From Methylococcaceae bacterium UBA6146 (GTDB lineage: Bacteria > Pseudomonadota > Gammaproteobacteria > Methylococcales > Methylomonadaceae), in NCBI GenBank assembly GCA_002422395.1, contig DIUY01000009.1, positions 124,306 through 188,305 of the forward strand: a stretch of 64,000 nt of DNA, in the 5' to 3' direction. Below the pieces are notes generated by a model that did no database searches, was not told the DNA's origin, and saw nothing but the letters and a program-made list of their open reading frames with translations. The stretch's first letter is position 1, and each line of letters opens with the position of its first letter. Position numbers and translations under genes: made by a program. This document shows, one piece after another, positions 1 through 8,865 of the stretch.

Positions 1-239
1 TGATCCCCACCAACCGGTGGATAGGGCTTAAGACAGTGATAGCGGATAACGCTAATGGCAACGCCGATATAACCCTGTACCTTAACGATGGCTTGCTAGG
101 CTCAGGCTGGACTAAGATACTTCAGGTTGAAGATACAGGGGCTGATGCCGAGCGTATTTTAACGGAGGGCTATGCAGGAATCCGCACCGATTTCATGGAT
201 GTGCGCTTTGATAATTACCAAGCGACCGAAAGCCAATAG
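1..239 (+). CDS. C-terminal fragment of an unidentified, probably secreted or lectin-like protein
   Basis: The reading frame is open from the window edge (first full codon at position 3) to a TAG at 237-239, so this is the 3' end of a longer gene and not a 67-residue protein starting at the GTG at 36. The visible tail alternates Gly, Asp, Asn and aromatic residues (for example NRWIGLK, DITLYLNDG, MDVRFDNY), in the manner of the last beta strands of a concanavalin A/LamG-like jelly-roll domain. That assignment rests on pattern only. It is convergent with nirK. Function unknown. Confidence 0.55.
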   Translation, partial: IPTNRWIGLKTVIADNANGNADITLYLNDGLLGSGWTKILQVEDTGADAERILTEGYAGIRTDFMDVRFDNYQATESQ

Positions 240-240
240 T

Positions 241-265
241 GGCCGCTTAGCGGCGGTTTAGTTTT
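241..265 (+). terminator. Possible weak terminator after the truncated gene
   Basis: A short GCCGC-TTA-GCGGC stem (242-254) two bases after the stop codon is followed by a T-rich stretch. The stem is only five pairs and the T tract is interrupted, so this is tentative. The rest of the gap to nirK (to 378) shows nothing else. Confidence 0.3.
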
Positions 266-378
266 AATCATGAGCGGTGAAGAATTCTTGCCTGCAAATG
301 GGGTTTAAAAATCTGGCTATTAATCCGGTTTGACACTGTAACCATCATGCGCGACGGCTATGGCGGTGTATGGGTATT

Positions 379-1572
379 TTACTGGCTCACTTGCTGATAA
401 AGCTCTGGCTGATCAAGACCTTCAACAATCAACTCAGCCAACGCACCTTTATCAATAGCGCGTGACAAGCTGTGATCAACGAGTAAATATTTTCCTGGAA
501 CTTCCGCAGTAAACTCAATCATAACCGCAGAACCTGGGGAGATGGTCGTTGTTTGAACATTTTTTAGCGGTGCGTTGGTGATAGCGCCATCTGGGTATAA
601 CTTATCGAAGACTACGCCGATGATGTGGAAGTTGGCCGCAATATGTGAGCCGACACCGACAAACAAGCGAATTTTTTCACCTACTTTCGCTTTTAAAGCC
701 CGATCGCCACTGAGTGAGTTGACTCTGCCATTAAACAGAAAATACGTTGGTTGTTCCGCCAATAGTTTCTCTTTGCTGAGCGCTTGAAAACCTTTCGCGC
801 CGTACTTCACCGTCGTATAAAAATCGCCTTGCATCACATAAAATTCACGGTCGACTTTTATTAAACCTTCGGGCGGCTCTACCAGAATCATGCCATACAT
901 ACCGTTGGCGATATGGGAAGGCACATGCGGACTGGCGCAATGGTAAACATAGATACCGGGATGCGTAGCTTTAAAACGGAAGCTTTTTTCTTCGCCCTGA
1001 CCTACCTCCATTAACGGCGCGCCGCCGCCGGGACCGGAGACGGCATGTAAATCAATGGAGTGAGCTGAGTGGCCGGCAGCGGCATGTTGCGCCGAGGTAT
1101 GCGCATCATGGCCTTGATGGACAGCGCCGGGCTTACCGTGACTCAAATGTATTTCCACCTGATCGCCTGCTCTAGCGCGAATAAATGGCCCAGGCACTTT
1201 GCCGTTGTAAGTCCAGTATTGATAGGTCACTTCGGGCATCATTTCCGCGACCAGTTCATCGGTGTAAAGGTCGACGCTAACCAATTGCGCTTGTGTCCGG
1301 TTAAGCGGCGGCGGCAAATCATCGGCACTGCGACCGATTTCATCGGTATCAAGTTTATGCGTTTCCACTGATTGCGCGGGCATGGCATGATGCATTTCGC
1401 TATCCGTGTGGACAGCCATTTCTTCCGCTGACATTGCTTTATGCTTTGCTTTTTCGGCTTGAACAGCGTTGTATTTAGCTTCCATTGCCTTGTACTTAGC
1501 TTCATCTGAACAGCCGGTTATTAAGCTACTTAGCGCCATTACAAGCAACAGTAAACGTCGGGATTTATTCAC
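379..1572 (-). CDS. nirK: Copper-containing nitrite reductase (NirK/AniA type), predicted lipoprotein
   Basis: Reduces nitrite to nitric oxide in the periplasm. It is 397 residues from a GTG start with an AAGGAG site 8 nt upstream. The N-terminus is a lipoprotein signal with lipobox LITGC (Cys21), followed by a Lys/Ala/Glu-rich, coiled-coil-like spacer to about residue 65, so the enzyme should be membrane anchored. Two cupredoxin domains follow. Type 1 Cu ligands appear as H171, C212, H220 and M225; type 2 ligands as H176, H211 and H367; the catalytic Asp and His of the family correspond to D174 and H316. A His-rich loop (about residues 145-171) precedes the first copper motif. It lies 20 bp after narI and is the last gene of the nar cluster. 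A general multicopper oxidase is the alternative, but the ligand spacing favours NirK. Confidence 0.9.
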   Translation of the reverse strand: MNKSRRLLLLVMALSSLITGCSDEAKYKAMEAKYNAVQAEKAKHKAMSAEEMAVHTDSEMHHAMPAQSVETHKLDTDEIGRSADDLPPPLNRTQAQLVSVDLYTDELVAEMMPEVTYQYWTYNGKVPGPFIRARAGDQVEIHLSHGKPGAVHQGHDAHTSAQHAAAGHSAHSIDLHAVSGPGGGAPLMEVGQGEEKSFRFKATHPGIYVYHCASPHVPSHIANGMYGMILVEPPEGLIKVDREFYVMQGDFYTTVKYGAKGFQALSKEKLLAEQPTYFLFNGRVNSLSGDRALKAKVGEKIRLFVGVGSHIAANFHIIGVVFDKLYPDGAITNAPLKNVQTTTISPGSAVMIEFTAEVPGKYLLVDHSLSRAIDKGALAELIVEGLDQPELYQQVSQ

Positions 1573-1592
1573 GACAGACTCCTTTGCGCCAA

Positions 1593-2273
1593 TCAGCGCC
1601 TACGAACGACTTGATAAGGACGGGCAATATAGCCCAGCGGCACGCTCCAGACATGCACCAGACGGCTGAATGGGAAAACCAGGAATATTGTCATGCCTAA
1701 AAACAAATGCAATTTAAAGATGATTCCGATATTGCTGATTTGATCCGCCGCGCCGCTACGGAAAGTAACAATGCGTTGCGCCCATTCGGACAGCAGTATC
1801 ATATTGCCGCCATCACTGTGATAAAGCGATATAGGCAAGGTAAGCAGACCTAACGCCAACTGCACGCCGATGAGCAAAAGGATGAAAATATCCATGCGGC
1901 TACTGGTTTTACGAATGCGGGCATCGGTTAAACGGCGGCGTATCAATATATAGATACCTTTGGCGCAGATTCCGCCAAAAATGCCGCCGGCAACAACAGC
2001 CAGTATTTGCTTGGCCGAAGTAGACAGGCCCAAGCTGTGATAAACCGCAGGCGGGGTCAGCAAGCCAACGAAATGCCCGACAAACAGCAACAAGATGCCA
2101 ATGTGAAACAAGTTACTGCCCAAGCGTAGTTCTTGTCCGCGCAGTAATTGGCTGGAACCGGTGCGCCAGGTGTATTGATCGCGGTCATAGCGAGCGATGC
2201 TGCCGATGATAAAGACGCTCATTGCGATATAGGGGTAATAACCGAACAGTAATGTATTGAGATAACTCATCAT
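1593..2273 (-). CDS. narI: Respiratory nitrate reductase gamma subunit (cytochrome b)
   Basis: Membrane cytochrome b that oxidises quinol and passes electrons to NarH. It is 226 residues, the usual NarI length, beginning MMSYLNTLLFGYYPY, with about five hydrophobic helices and His residues near helices 2 and 5 in the positions expected for the two b hemes (for example FVGHFVG and KLHLFLGM). The start has a strong AAGGAG site 4 nt before the ATG, and the gene follows the narJ stop by 9 bp. It is the last nar structural gene before nirK. Confidence 0.93.
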   Translation of the reverse strand: MMSYLNTLLFGYYPYIAMSVFIIGSIARYDRDQYTWRTGSSQLLRGQELRLGSNLFHIGILLLFVGHFVGLLTPPAVYHSLGLSTSAKQILAVVAGGIFGGICAKGIYILIRRRLTDARIRKTSSRMDIFILLLIGVQLALGLLTLPISLYHSDGGNMILLSEWAQRIVTFRSGAADQISNIGIIFKLHLFLGMTIFLVFPFSRLVHVWSVPLGYIARPYQVVRRR

Positions 2274-2282
2274 ATAACTCCT

Positions 2283-2996
2283 TCAAAGGGAACGGTTTTG
2301 CGACATTTTCATATTATTGAACTGATCGCGTGACGTTATAGTGACCAAGCTGACAGCAGCCGTTTGGGTCTGGCAACTTTCCCCTGCCCCCATAAAACTG
2401 ACGGCTTCCTCTTCCCATATTTCATCCATATGCAACAAAGTTTCATCCGGGGTTTCCGTGGCGGCTTGTTGCCGGATTTCGGTAATGCCCTCAGGTTCTC
2501 CGGCAATGCCTTCCAGCGCGTCAAAAATTGCCCGGAATTCACTGCCGCGTTCGGCTAAACGCGCGCCCAGCAAGCAGAGCACCGGCATGGCATCGTGTAA
2601 TAGCTGAACGGCTTCGGCGGATGCTTGTTGTGATAGAAATTCCAGAAACAACGGGATGTAATCGGGCAATTCCTGCGTGGACAGTTCAAACCCGTGTGCT
2701 TCATACATCTGCAATAGATTAACCATAGCCTGCCCACGGTCGCGTGATTCGCCGTGGACATGCTCGAAAATATGCAGCGATAGGAACCGCCCCCGGTCAA
2801 ATAGCGCCACGTACTGTTCTTGTAAATCCAGCAAATCTGCACCGCGATACGTGTTTATCAGCGCCAGCAGTGATTTTTTATGGGCTTCCGGCAACCGGTT
2901 TTCTTGATTAATAACGGCGGCCATTTCATCCAGTGCGGCGAGGGTTTCGGTTTCTGGATAGCTTAATAATAGGGATAGAACTTTCAGTGTTAGCAT
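2283..2996 (-). CDS. narJ: Nitrate reductase molybdenum cofactor assembly chaperone
   Basis: Cytoplasmic chaperone of the NarJ/TorD family needed to insert the molybdenum cofactor into NarG; not part of the final enzyme. It is 237 residues starting MLTLKVLSLLLSYPE, the typical family opening. I chose the ATG at 2996, which has AAGGA 7 nt upstream, over the in-frame TTG at 3014. The all-helical body contains the EHVHGESRDRGQAM segment characteristic of NarJ. The gap to narH (2997-3208) holds a dispersed inverted repeat. Confidence 0.92.
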   Translation of the reverse strand: MLTLKVLSLLLSYPETETLAALDEMAAVINQENRLPEAHKKSLLALINTYRGADLLDLQEQYVALFDRGRFLSLHIFEHVHGESRDRGQAMVNLLQMYEAHGFELSTQELPDYIPLFLEFLSQQASAEAVQLLHDAMPVLCLLGARLAERGSEFRAIFDALEGIAGEPEGITEIRQQAATETPDETLLHMDEIWEEEAVSFMGAGESCQTQTAAVSLVTITSRDQFNNMKMSQNRSL

Positions 2997-3054
2997 AATG
3001 ATTCCTTGTATCAATCCTACACTTCAATGTTACAGCCCACAGACAAGAAGAAAT

Positions 3055-3154
3055 CGTCATCTCGGCAGGGATTGCCGAGATCCAGAAGCCACGGATGGCT
3101 ACCTATGAACACATCCCTGTGTTCTGGATTCCGGCAATCCCTGCCGGAATGACG
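3055..3154. repeat. Dispersed inverted repeat (CGTCAT..CGG family) between narH and narJ
   Basis: About 100 bp bounded by inverted arms of 33 bp (3055-3087 and 3122-3154). Each arm is itself palindromic around GGCAGGGATTGCC or GGCAATCCCTGCC. The left arm carries compensating changes (CTCGG..CCGAG where the right arm has TTCCGG..CCGGAA), so the stems are kept. A related single arm lies at 14492-14524. In the transcript it would form a long hairpin between narH and narJ. Confidence 0.8.
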
Positions 3155-3208
3155 GCTTAATTGTGTGATAACACTTCAACGTAAACGTGATGTAAATTTG
3201 GGTGCAAA

Positions 3209-4846
3209 TTATTTCAACGGCTCAACTTTAACGGGGATTTTAATCGGAATACCGCCACCATGACGCTGAGGCTTCTTGTTACCACCGAATAAATTCACCT
3301 CGTTGTTACCCGTAGAACAGCCGCTGCCAAAACTAAAACCACAACCGCCCTGTTCACCGTAGGCATCGAAGGTAGCGCTGGCATATTCACGGTGACTGGT
3401 CGGGATGACAAAACGGTCTTCATAATTGGCAATCGCCATGTAGCGGTACATTTCCTCAACCTGCAACTGGGTCAAATCCACGCTTTCCAAAACGGACGTA
3501 TTGACTACGCCATCGACCGTCTTGCTGCGCATGTAAGACCGCATCGCCAGCATCCGTTCCAAACCCTGCACCACCGGCTCTTCTTTGCCCGCTGTTAGCA
3601 AATTGGCTAAATACTGCACCGGAATACGCAGGGAACGCACATCGGGAATATCGCCATTCATACCGATTTGGTCGCTTTCGGCAGCCGATTGAATCGGTGA
3701 TAGTGGCGGCACATACCAGACCATCGGTAACGTGCGAAATTCAGGATGCAACGGGAATGCGACTTTCCAATCCATCGCCATTTTATAAACCGGCGATTCC
3801 TGCGCCGCCGTCAACCAGGATTCAGGAATACCGGCTGCCCGCGCCTCCGCTATCACGGCTTCATCGTTCGGATCGAGAAAAATATCCAGTTGTTGCTGGT
3901 ATAAGTCCTGTTCGTACTCACAACTGGCTGCGGCTTCAATACGATCGGCGTCGTACAACAACACGCCTAAATAACGAATTCGCCCGACACAGGTTTCCGA
4001 ACAAACCGTCGGTTCGCCTGCTTCGATGCGTGGATAACAGAAAGTGCATTTTTCCGATTTCCCGGTTTCCCAGTTGTAGTAGATTTTTTTGTACGGACAG
4101 GCAGAAACGCACATGCGCCAGCCCCGGCATTTGTCCTGGTCGATCAAAACGATACCGTCTTCTTCTCGCTTGTAGATAGAGCCGCTGGGACAAGCCGCAA
4201 CACAGGTAGGATTAAGGCAATGCTCGCACAAACGCGGCAAATACATCATGAAGGTGTTTTCAAATTCACCGTACATTTCTTTTTGGATGTTGCCGAAGTT
4301 GGTATCACGCGAACGTGATGAAAATTCGGTCCCCAAAATTTCCTCCCAATTTGGTCCGCCTTCAATTTTTTCCATGCGTTCGCCTGTAATCAGCGAGCGC
4401 GGTCTTGCCGTAGGCGGCACTTTCGATTCAGATGCCTGTTGTAAATGGCTGTAATCGAAATCGAAAGGTTCGTAATAATCGTCAATTTGGGGTAAATCGG
4501 GATTGGCGAAAATATTGCGCAAGATTTTGCGCTTACTGCCTTGACGGGGTTCTATCTTGCCGTTGATTTTGCGTACCCAGCCACCGTTCCATTTGTTCTG
4601 ATTTTCCCATTGCTGCGGAAAACCTATGCCCGGCTTGGTTTCAACATTATTAAACCAGGCGTATTCAACGCCTGCCCTTGAAGTCCAAACGTTTTTGCAG
4701 GTAATTGAACAGGTGTGGCAGCCGATGCACTTGTCCAGATTCAAAACCATACCAATCTGTGCGCGAATGTTGCGCGACCCTTCCTTGGGTCGCGTTCCTG
4801 CGGAACCCGCTTCGCGGTCCAAATTTGTTCCAGACAAATTAGTCAT
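3209..4846 (-). CDS. narH: Respiratory nitrate reductase beta subunit (iron-sulfur)
   Basis: Electron-transfer subunit with one 3Fe-4S and three 4Fe-4S clusters linking NarI to NarG. It is 545 residues. The four cysteine groups are visible: CIGCHTCSITC, CEHCLNPTCVAACP, CRGWRMCVSACP (the Trp-containing group typical of the 3Fe-4S site) and the CTFC to CSETCVGR region. The start codon overlaps the narG stop (ATGA), which indicates translational coupling. The conserved NarH opening (RAQIGMVLNLDKC) begins only near residue 28; the first 27 codons are made of four adjacent palindromes and look like acquired sequence. Confidence 0.94.
   Translation of the reverse strand: MTNLSGTNLDREAGSAGTRPKEGSRNIRAQIGMVLNLDKCIGCHTCSITCKNVWTSRAGVEYAWFNNVETKPGIGFPQQWENQNKWNGGWVRKINGKIEPRQGSKRKILRNIFANPDLPQIDDYYEPFDFDYSHLQQASESKVPPTARPRSLITGERMEKIEGGPNWEEILGTEFSSRSRDTNFGNIQKEMYGEFENTFMMYLPRLCEHCLNPTCVAACPSGSIYKREEDGIVLIDQDKCRGWRMCVSACPYKKIYYNWETGKSEKCTFCYPRIEAGEPTVCSETCVGRIRYLGVLLYDADRIEAAASCEYEQDLYQQQLDIFLDPNDEAVIAEARAAGIPESWLTAAQESPVYKMAMDWKVAFPLHPEFRTLPMVWYVPPLSPIQSAAESDQIGMNGDIPDVRSLRIPVQYLANLLTAGKEEPVVQGLERMLAMRSYMRSKTVDGVVNTSVLESVDLTQLQVEEMYRYMAIANYEDRFVIPTSHREYASATFDAYGEQGGCGFSFGSGCSTGNNEVNLFGGNKKPQRHGGGIPIKIPVKVEPLK
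4774..4840 (-). repeat. Four tandem small hairpins forming the first codons of narH
   Basis: Four perfect inverted repeats sit nearly back to back: AATTTGT/ACAAATT (4822-4840), CCGC/GCGG (4807-4817), GTTCC/GGAAC (4794-4806) and GCGACCC/GGGTCGC (4774-4793). Together they encode the non-conserved N-terminal extension of NarH. In the mRNA they lie just after the narG/narH stop-start overlap. Confidence 0.85.
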
Positions 4847-7800
4847 TGTGTTTCTCCCTGTTTTGTTTGCTTGGTAGAAATCCCCCCTAGCCCCCCTTTT
4901 ACAAAGGGGGGAACTGATGAGGAGACCTTATCTGATTCAGAGAAATGCTCAGGAGTACTTTTAACAACGGACTTCAAGCTATCTGCACTCACCCCCCTTT
5001 GCAAAAGGGGGGCAGGGGGGATTTCTTCATCCAGCCAATCGATCTTGTTCATCTTGCGAATAATGATAAATTCGTCGCGATTGGAACCGACCGTGCCGTA
5101 ATAGTTAAAGCCATAACTTTGTTGGGCATAACCGCCGATCATGTGCGTGGGTTTCAGCGTTGCACGAGTGACCGAATTATGGATGCCGCCCCGCCCGCCA
5201 GTCGTTTCCGAACCCGGCATGTTGACGGTTTTTTCCTGCGCGTGATACATCATGCACATGCCTTCCGGCACTCGCTGACTGACCACGGCACGCGCGACTA
5301 ACGCGCCGTTGACGTTAAAGGATTCAATCCAATCATTGTCCTTAATACCCACTTTCGCCGCGTCAATTTCACTCATCCACACAATCGGCCCGCCGCGCGA
5401 CAAGGTCAGCATCAACAGATTGTCGGTGTAAGTGCTGTGTATGCCCCATTTCTGGTGCGGGGTGATGAAATTCAATACCAGCTCGTCGTTGCCGTTCGGT
5501 TTTTGGCCTAAAATCGGCGTGATGGAACGGGTATCGACAGGGGGTTTATACACGCACAAAGTCTCACCAAACGCCCGCATCCAGCTATGGTCCTGGTAAA
5601 ACTGCTGGCGACCGGTCAGTGTGCGCCACGGAATGCGTTCGTGGACATTGGTATAACAGGCGTTGTAGCAGACATGTTCCGATTCAAGTCCGCTCCAGGT
5701 CGGCGAGGATATAATCTTGCGCGGTTGCGCCTGGACATCATGGAAGCGGATTTTGTCGTCTTCGCGAGGCAAGGCCAGATGCGTATGATCGCGTCCGGTG
5801 ATTTTGCTCAAGGCATCCCAAGCTTTAACGGCGACGTGACCATTGGTTTCCGGCGCCAGCATCAGAATGACTTCCGTTGCCTCAATATCGGATTCAATAC
5901 GCGGCAGACCTTTACTGATCCCTTCGGCAGTGACCAGCCGGTTCAATTCCCCAAGCTGTTTTACTTCGGTTTCGGTGTTCCAGGCAATACCCTTGCCGCC
6001 GTTACCGATTTTGCTTATCAACGGTCCCAGCGCGGTAAACATCTTGTACGTACTGGGATAATCGCGTTCCACCACGACCAGATTCGGCATGGTTTTACCT
6101 GGAATCGGCTCACACTCACCTTTTTTCCAATCCTTGACATCCAGTGCTTGCGCCAGCTCTCCGGGCGTATCATGCAGGGTCGGTACGGCGACAATATCTT
6201 TTTCGACGCCTAAATGCCCGACCGTGAGTTCCGAGAATTTACGCGCAATACCTTTGTAAATATCCCAATCGGAACGGGACTCCCAGGCCGGATCAACGGC
6301 TTTGGATAATGGGTGTATGAAAGGGTGCATATCCGAGGTATTGAGATCGTTCTTCTCATACCAGGTCGCTGTAGGCAGCACGATGTCGGAATACAAGCAG
6401 GTCGTGGACATGCGAAAATCCAGCGTCACCAGCAAATCGAGTTTGCCTTCGGCCGCATTTTCATGCCAGACGACTTCAGACGGTTTTTCTCCGTACTGGT
6501 CGGCCATGTCGCCCAAATCCTTGCCCTGCACGCCATGCTGTGCGCCGAGCAAATACTTGAGGAAATATTCATGACCCTTGCCGGATGAACCTAACAAATT
6601 GGAACGCCAGATAAACATATTTCTGGGGAAATTTTGTGGATTGTCGGGGTCTTCACAAGACATTTTTAAGTTGCCGCTTTTTAAACCCTCAACCACATAA
6701 TCCACGGGATTTTTTCCGGCTTTTTCGGCATCCTTAACCACTTGCAACGGATTAGTTTGCAACTGTGGTGCCGAAGGCAACCAGCCCATGCGTTCAGCAC
6801 GGACGTTATAATCAATCAAACTGCCCGGCCAATCGGCCGGATCGGCAAGAGGTGACAGAATTTCGTTAACGCTGAGTTTCTCGTAACGCCATTGGCTGGT
6901 GTGGTTGTAAAAAAATGACGTGCCGTTCATTTGCCGTGGCGGACGTTTCCAGTCCAAGGCAAATGCCAACGGCAACCAACCCGTTTGCGGACGCAGCTTT
7001 TCCTGCCCGACATAATGCGCCCAACCGCCGCCTGACTTTCCGATACAACCGCATAGCATCAATATATTAATGATGCCACGGTAATTCATGTCCATGTGAT
7101 ACCAGTGATTTAGCCCTGCGCCCAAAATGACAATCGAGCGGCCTTGGGTTTTTTCTGCATTGTTAGCAAATTCACGCGCGACGGTGATGACATTCTGCCG
7201 CGATACGCCGGTGATTTTTTCCTGCCATGCCGGTGTGTAGGGCACATCGTCATTATACGAAGCCGCGACGTTACCGCCGCCTAAGCCACGGTCTATGCCG
7301 TAATTGGCAACCAGCAAATCAAATACCGTAGTGACTAAGGCTTCCGATCCGTCTGCCAGAGTGATTTTTTTAACGGGTACGTTGCGCCGCTGGATCGCAT
7401 CGTGGGCGGAATGTGTGAAATGCGGATGTTCAGAGCCGCCAAAATAAGGGAAGCCCACACTGGCAACTTCGTCTTTGGTGTCCAGCAAACTTAAACGCAA
7501 CTGGACTTGCTGCCCGTCGACGGTTTTTTGTTCGATGTTCCAATGGCCGCTTTCGCCCCAGCGGAAGCCGATAGAACCCGTAGGCGTAACGATTTGCCCC
7601 GTCGTTTCATCGAAAGCCACGGTTTTCCAATCGGGATTATTGTCCTGACCGAGCTGACCGGTAAAATCCGATGCCCTTAAAAAACGGTCTTGCACATAAC
7701 AATCGCCTTGTTGTTTTAGCAAAACTAAAAACGGTAAATCGGTATTTTCACGCACATACGAATCAAAATAGGTAGAGACGCAAGATTTTGCGTCTCTACG

Positions 7801-8760
7801 TTCGACATGGAATTCCTTGAGAATAACGTGTCCTATCGCCATTGCCAGCGCGGCATCGGTGCCTTGCTTGGGATGCAGCCACAAGTCGGCGAATTTGCTG
7901 GCTTCTGAATAATCAGGGCTTACCACAACGACTTTCGCACCTTTGTAACGCGCTTCAGTCATGAAATGAGCATCGGGTGTGCGGGTTTGTGGGACGTTCG
8001 AGCCCCACATCATGATAAATCCGGCGTTATACCAGTCCGCCGATTCCGGTACGTCGGTTTGCTCGCCCCAGGTTTGCGGCGAGGCAGGCGGCAAATCGCA
8101 ATACCAGTCATAGAAACTCAAGCTGACGCCGCCGATTAACGACAGGTAACGGCTACCGGCGGCATAAGACACCATCGACATTGCAGGAATTGGCGAAAAA
8201 CCGATAATGCGGTCGGGGCCGAAGGTTTTTGCCGTATAAATATTGGCGGCGGCAATGATTTCGTTCACTTCGTCCCATTTGGTGCGGACCATGCCGCCCA
8301 AACCGCGTTGGGATTTGTATTCCTTAGCTTTAACAGGGTCTTCAACAATAGAAGCCCAAGCCTCAACGGGCGGCAAGGTTTGCCGCGCCTCACGCCATAA
8401 TCTGACCAAATGCCCACGGATTAGCGGGTATTTGAGCCGGTTGGCACTGTACAAATACCACGAATAACTCGCCCCGCGCGGACAACCGCGCGGTTCGTGA
8501 TTGGGTAGATCGGGGCGGGTGCGCGGATAATCCGTTTGCTGGGTTTCCCAAGTTACCAGGCCGTTTTTAACGTAAATTTTCCAACTGCATGAACCCGTGC
8601 AATTCACGCCGTGCGTGGAACGCACAATTTTGTCGTGCTGCCAACGAGACCGGTAACTGTTCTCCCAGCTCCGGTCTTCATTGGTGACAATGCCGTGGTC
8701 GCCGGAAAACGGTTCCACTTTTTTCTTAAAAAACAACAAACGATCCAGGAAATGACTCAT
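4843..8760 (-). CDS. narG: Respiratory nitrate reductase alpha subunit (molybdenum catalytic subunit)
   Basis: Reduces nitrate to nitrite at a bis-MGD molybdenum site on the cytoplasmic face of the inner membrane. It is 1305 residues. The His-coordinated FS0 cluster motif is H50, C54, C58 and C93, and the Mo ligand Asp lies at residue 222 in WYCDLPPASPQ, matching the E. coli numbering. The protein is longer than the usual ~1250 for two visible reasons. A 28-bp palindrome at 7772-7799 adds about seven residues after the EFHVER segment, and an inverted-repeat element (4877-5025) supplies the last ~55 residues after the normal C-terminal motif KIDWLD. Both insertions keep the frame. The gene overlaps narH by 4 bp. 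Confidence 0.96.
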   Translation of the reverse strand: MSHFLDRLLFFKKKVEPFSGDHGIVTNEDRSWENSYRSRWQHDKIVRSTHGVNCTGSCSWKIYVKNGLVTWETQQTDYPRTRPDLPNHEPRGCPRGASYSWYLYSANRLKYPLIRGHLVRLWREARQTLPPVEAWASIVEDPVKAKEYKSQRGLGGMVRTKWDEVNEIIAAANIYTAKTFGPDRIIGFSPIPAMSMVSYAAGSRYLSLIGGVSLSFYDWYCDLPPASPQTWGEQTDVPESADWYNAGFIMMWGSNVPQTRTPDAHFMTEARYKGAKVVVVSPDYSEASKFADLWLHPKQGTDAALAMAIGHVILKEFHVERRDAKSCVSTYFDSYVRENTDLPFLVLLKQQGDCYVQDRFLRASDFTGQLGQDNNPDWKTVAFDETTGQIVTPTGSIGFRWGESGHWNIEQKTVDGQQVQLRLSLLDTKDEVASVGFPYFGGSEHPHFTHSAHDAIQRRNVPVKKITLADGSEALVTTVFDLLVANYGIDRGLGGGNVAASYNDDVPYTPAWQEKITGVSRQNVITVAREFANNAEKTQGRSIVILGAGLNHWYHMDMNYRGIINILMLCGCIGKSGGGWAHYVGQEKLRPQTGWLPLAFALDWKRPPRQMNGTSFFYNHTSQWRYEKLSVNEILSPLADPADWPGSLIDYNVRAERMGWLPSAPQLQTNPLQVVKDAEKAGKNPVDYVVEGLKSGNLKMSCEDPDNPQNFPRNMFIWRSNLLGSSGKGHEYFLKYLLGAQHGVQGKDLGDMADQYGEKPSEVVWHENAAEGKLDLLVTLDFRMSTTCLYSDIVLPTATWYEKNDLNTSDMHPFIHPLSKAVDPAWESRSDWDIYKGIARKFSELTVGHLGVEKDIVAVPTLHDTPGELAQALDVKDWKKGECEPIPGKTMPNLVVVERDYPSTYKMFTALGPLISKIGNGGKGIAWNTETEVKQLGELNRLVTAEGISKGLPRIESDIEATEVILMLAPETNGHVAVKAWDALSKITGRDHTHLALPREDDKIRFHDVQAQPRKIISSPTWSGLESEHVCYNACYTNVHERIPWRTLTGRQQFYQDHSWMRAFGETLCVYKPPVDTRSITPILGQKPNGNDELVLNFITPHQKWGIHSTYTDNLLMLTLSRGGPIVWMSEIDAAKVGIKDNDWIESFNVNGALVARAVVSQRVPEGMCMMYHAQEKTVNMPGSETTGGRGGIHNSVTRATLKPTHMIGGYAQQSYGFNYYGTVGSNRDEFIIIRKMNKIDWLDEEIPPAPLLQRGVSADSLKSVVKSTPEHFSESDKVSSSVPPFVKGGLGGISTKQTKQGETQ
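4877..5025. repeat. 149-bp inverted-repeat element fused in frame to the 3' end of narG
   Basis: Terminal arms of about 34 bp (4877-4911 and 4992-5025) are near-perfect inverted repeats. Each holds an inner CCCCCC..AAAGGGGGG palindrome and ends GAAATCCCCCC. On the narG strand they read as PPAPLLQRG and PPFVKGGLGG. The middle carries no recognisable gene. This is a MITE-like structure; no autonomous parent is in the window. Confidence 0.8.
7772..7799. repeat. 28-bp palindrome inserted inside narG
   Basis: GTAGAGACGCAA (7772-7783) and TTGCGTCTCTAC (7788-7799) are perfect 12-bp inverted repeats four bases apart. They encode RRDAKSCVST in NarG, where the family has a shorter segment between EFH and the YFDSYV region. 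Confidence 0.75.
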
Positions 8761-8781
8761 TAGGTTTACCTATGTTTGTAG

Positions 8782-8803
8782 GGGCAATCCCTTGTGGTTG
8801 CCC
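8782..8803. repeat. Short palindromic repeat between narG and the cytochrome gene
   Basis: GGGCAA and TTGCCC flank a short, partly palindromic centre, in the 105-bp gap upstream of narG. It resembles a small dispersed repeat; only one copy was noticed here, so this is tentative. Confidence 0.4.
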
Positions 8804-8865
8804 TTGGTGTTTTTACCGTTCCCAGACTCCGGCGAGGAAACGATGCGTAAATTGGGTTCTGAGGC

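Noticed and set aside
5587..6213. 208-residue plus-strand ORF opposite narG, and similar antisense ORFs over narH, narK and nrt genes
   Set aside because: Shadow frames of strongly conserved minus-strand genes; no ribosome sites or domain patterns.
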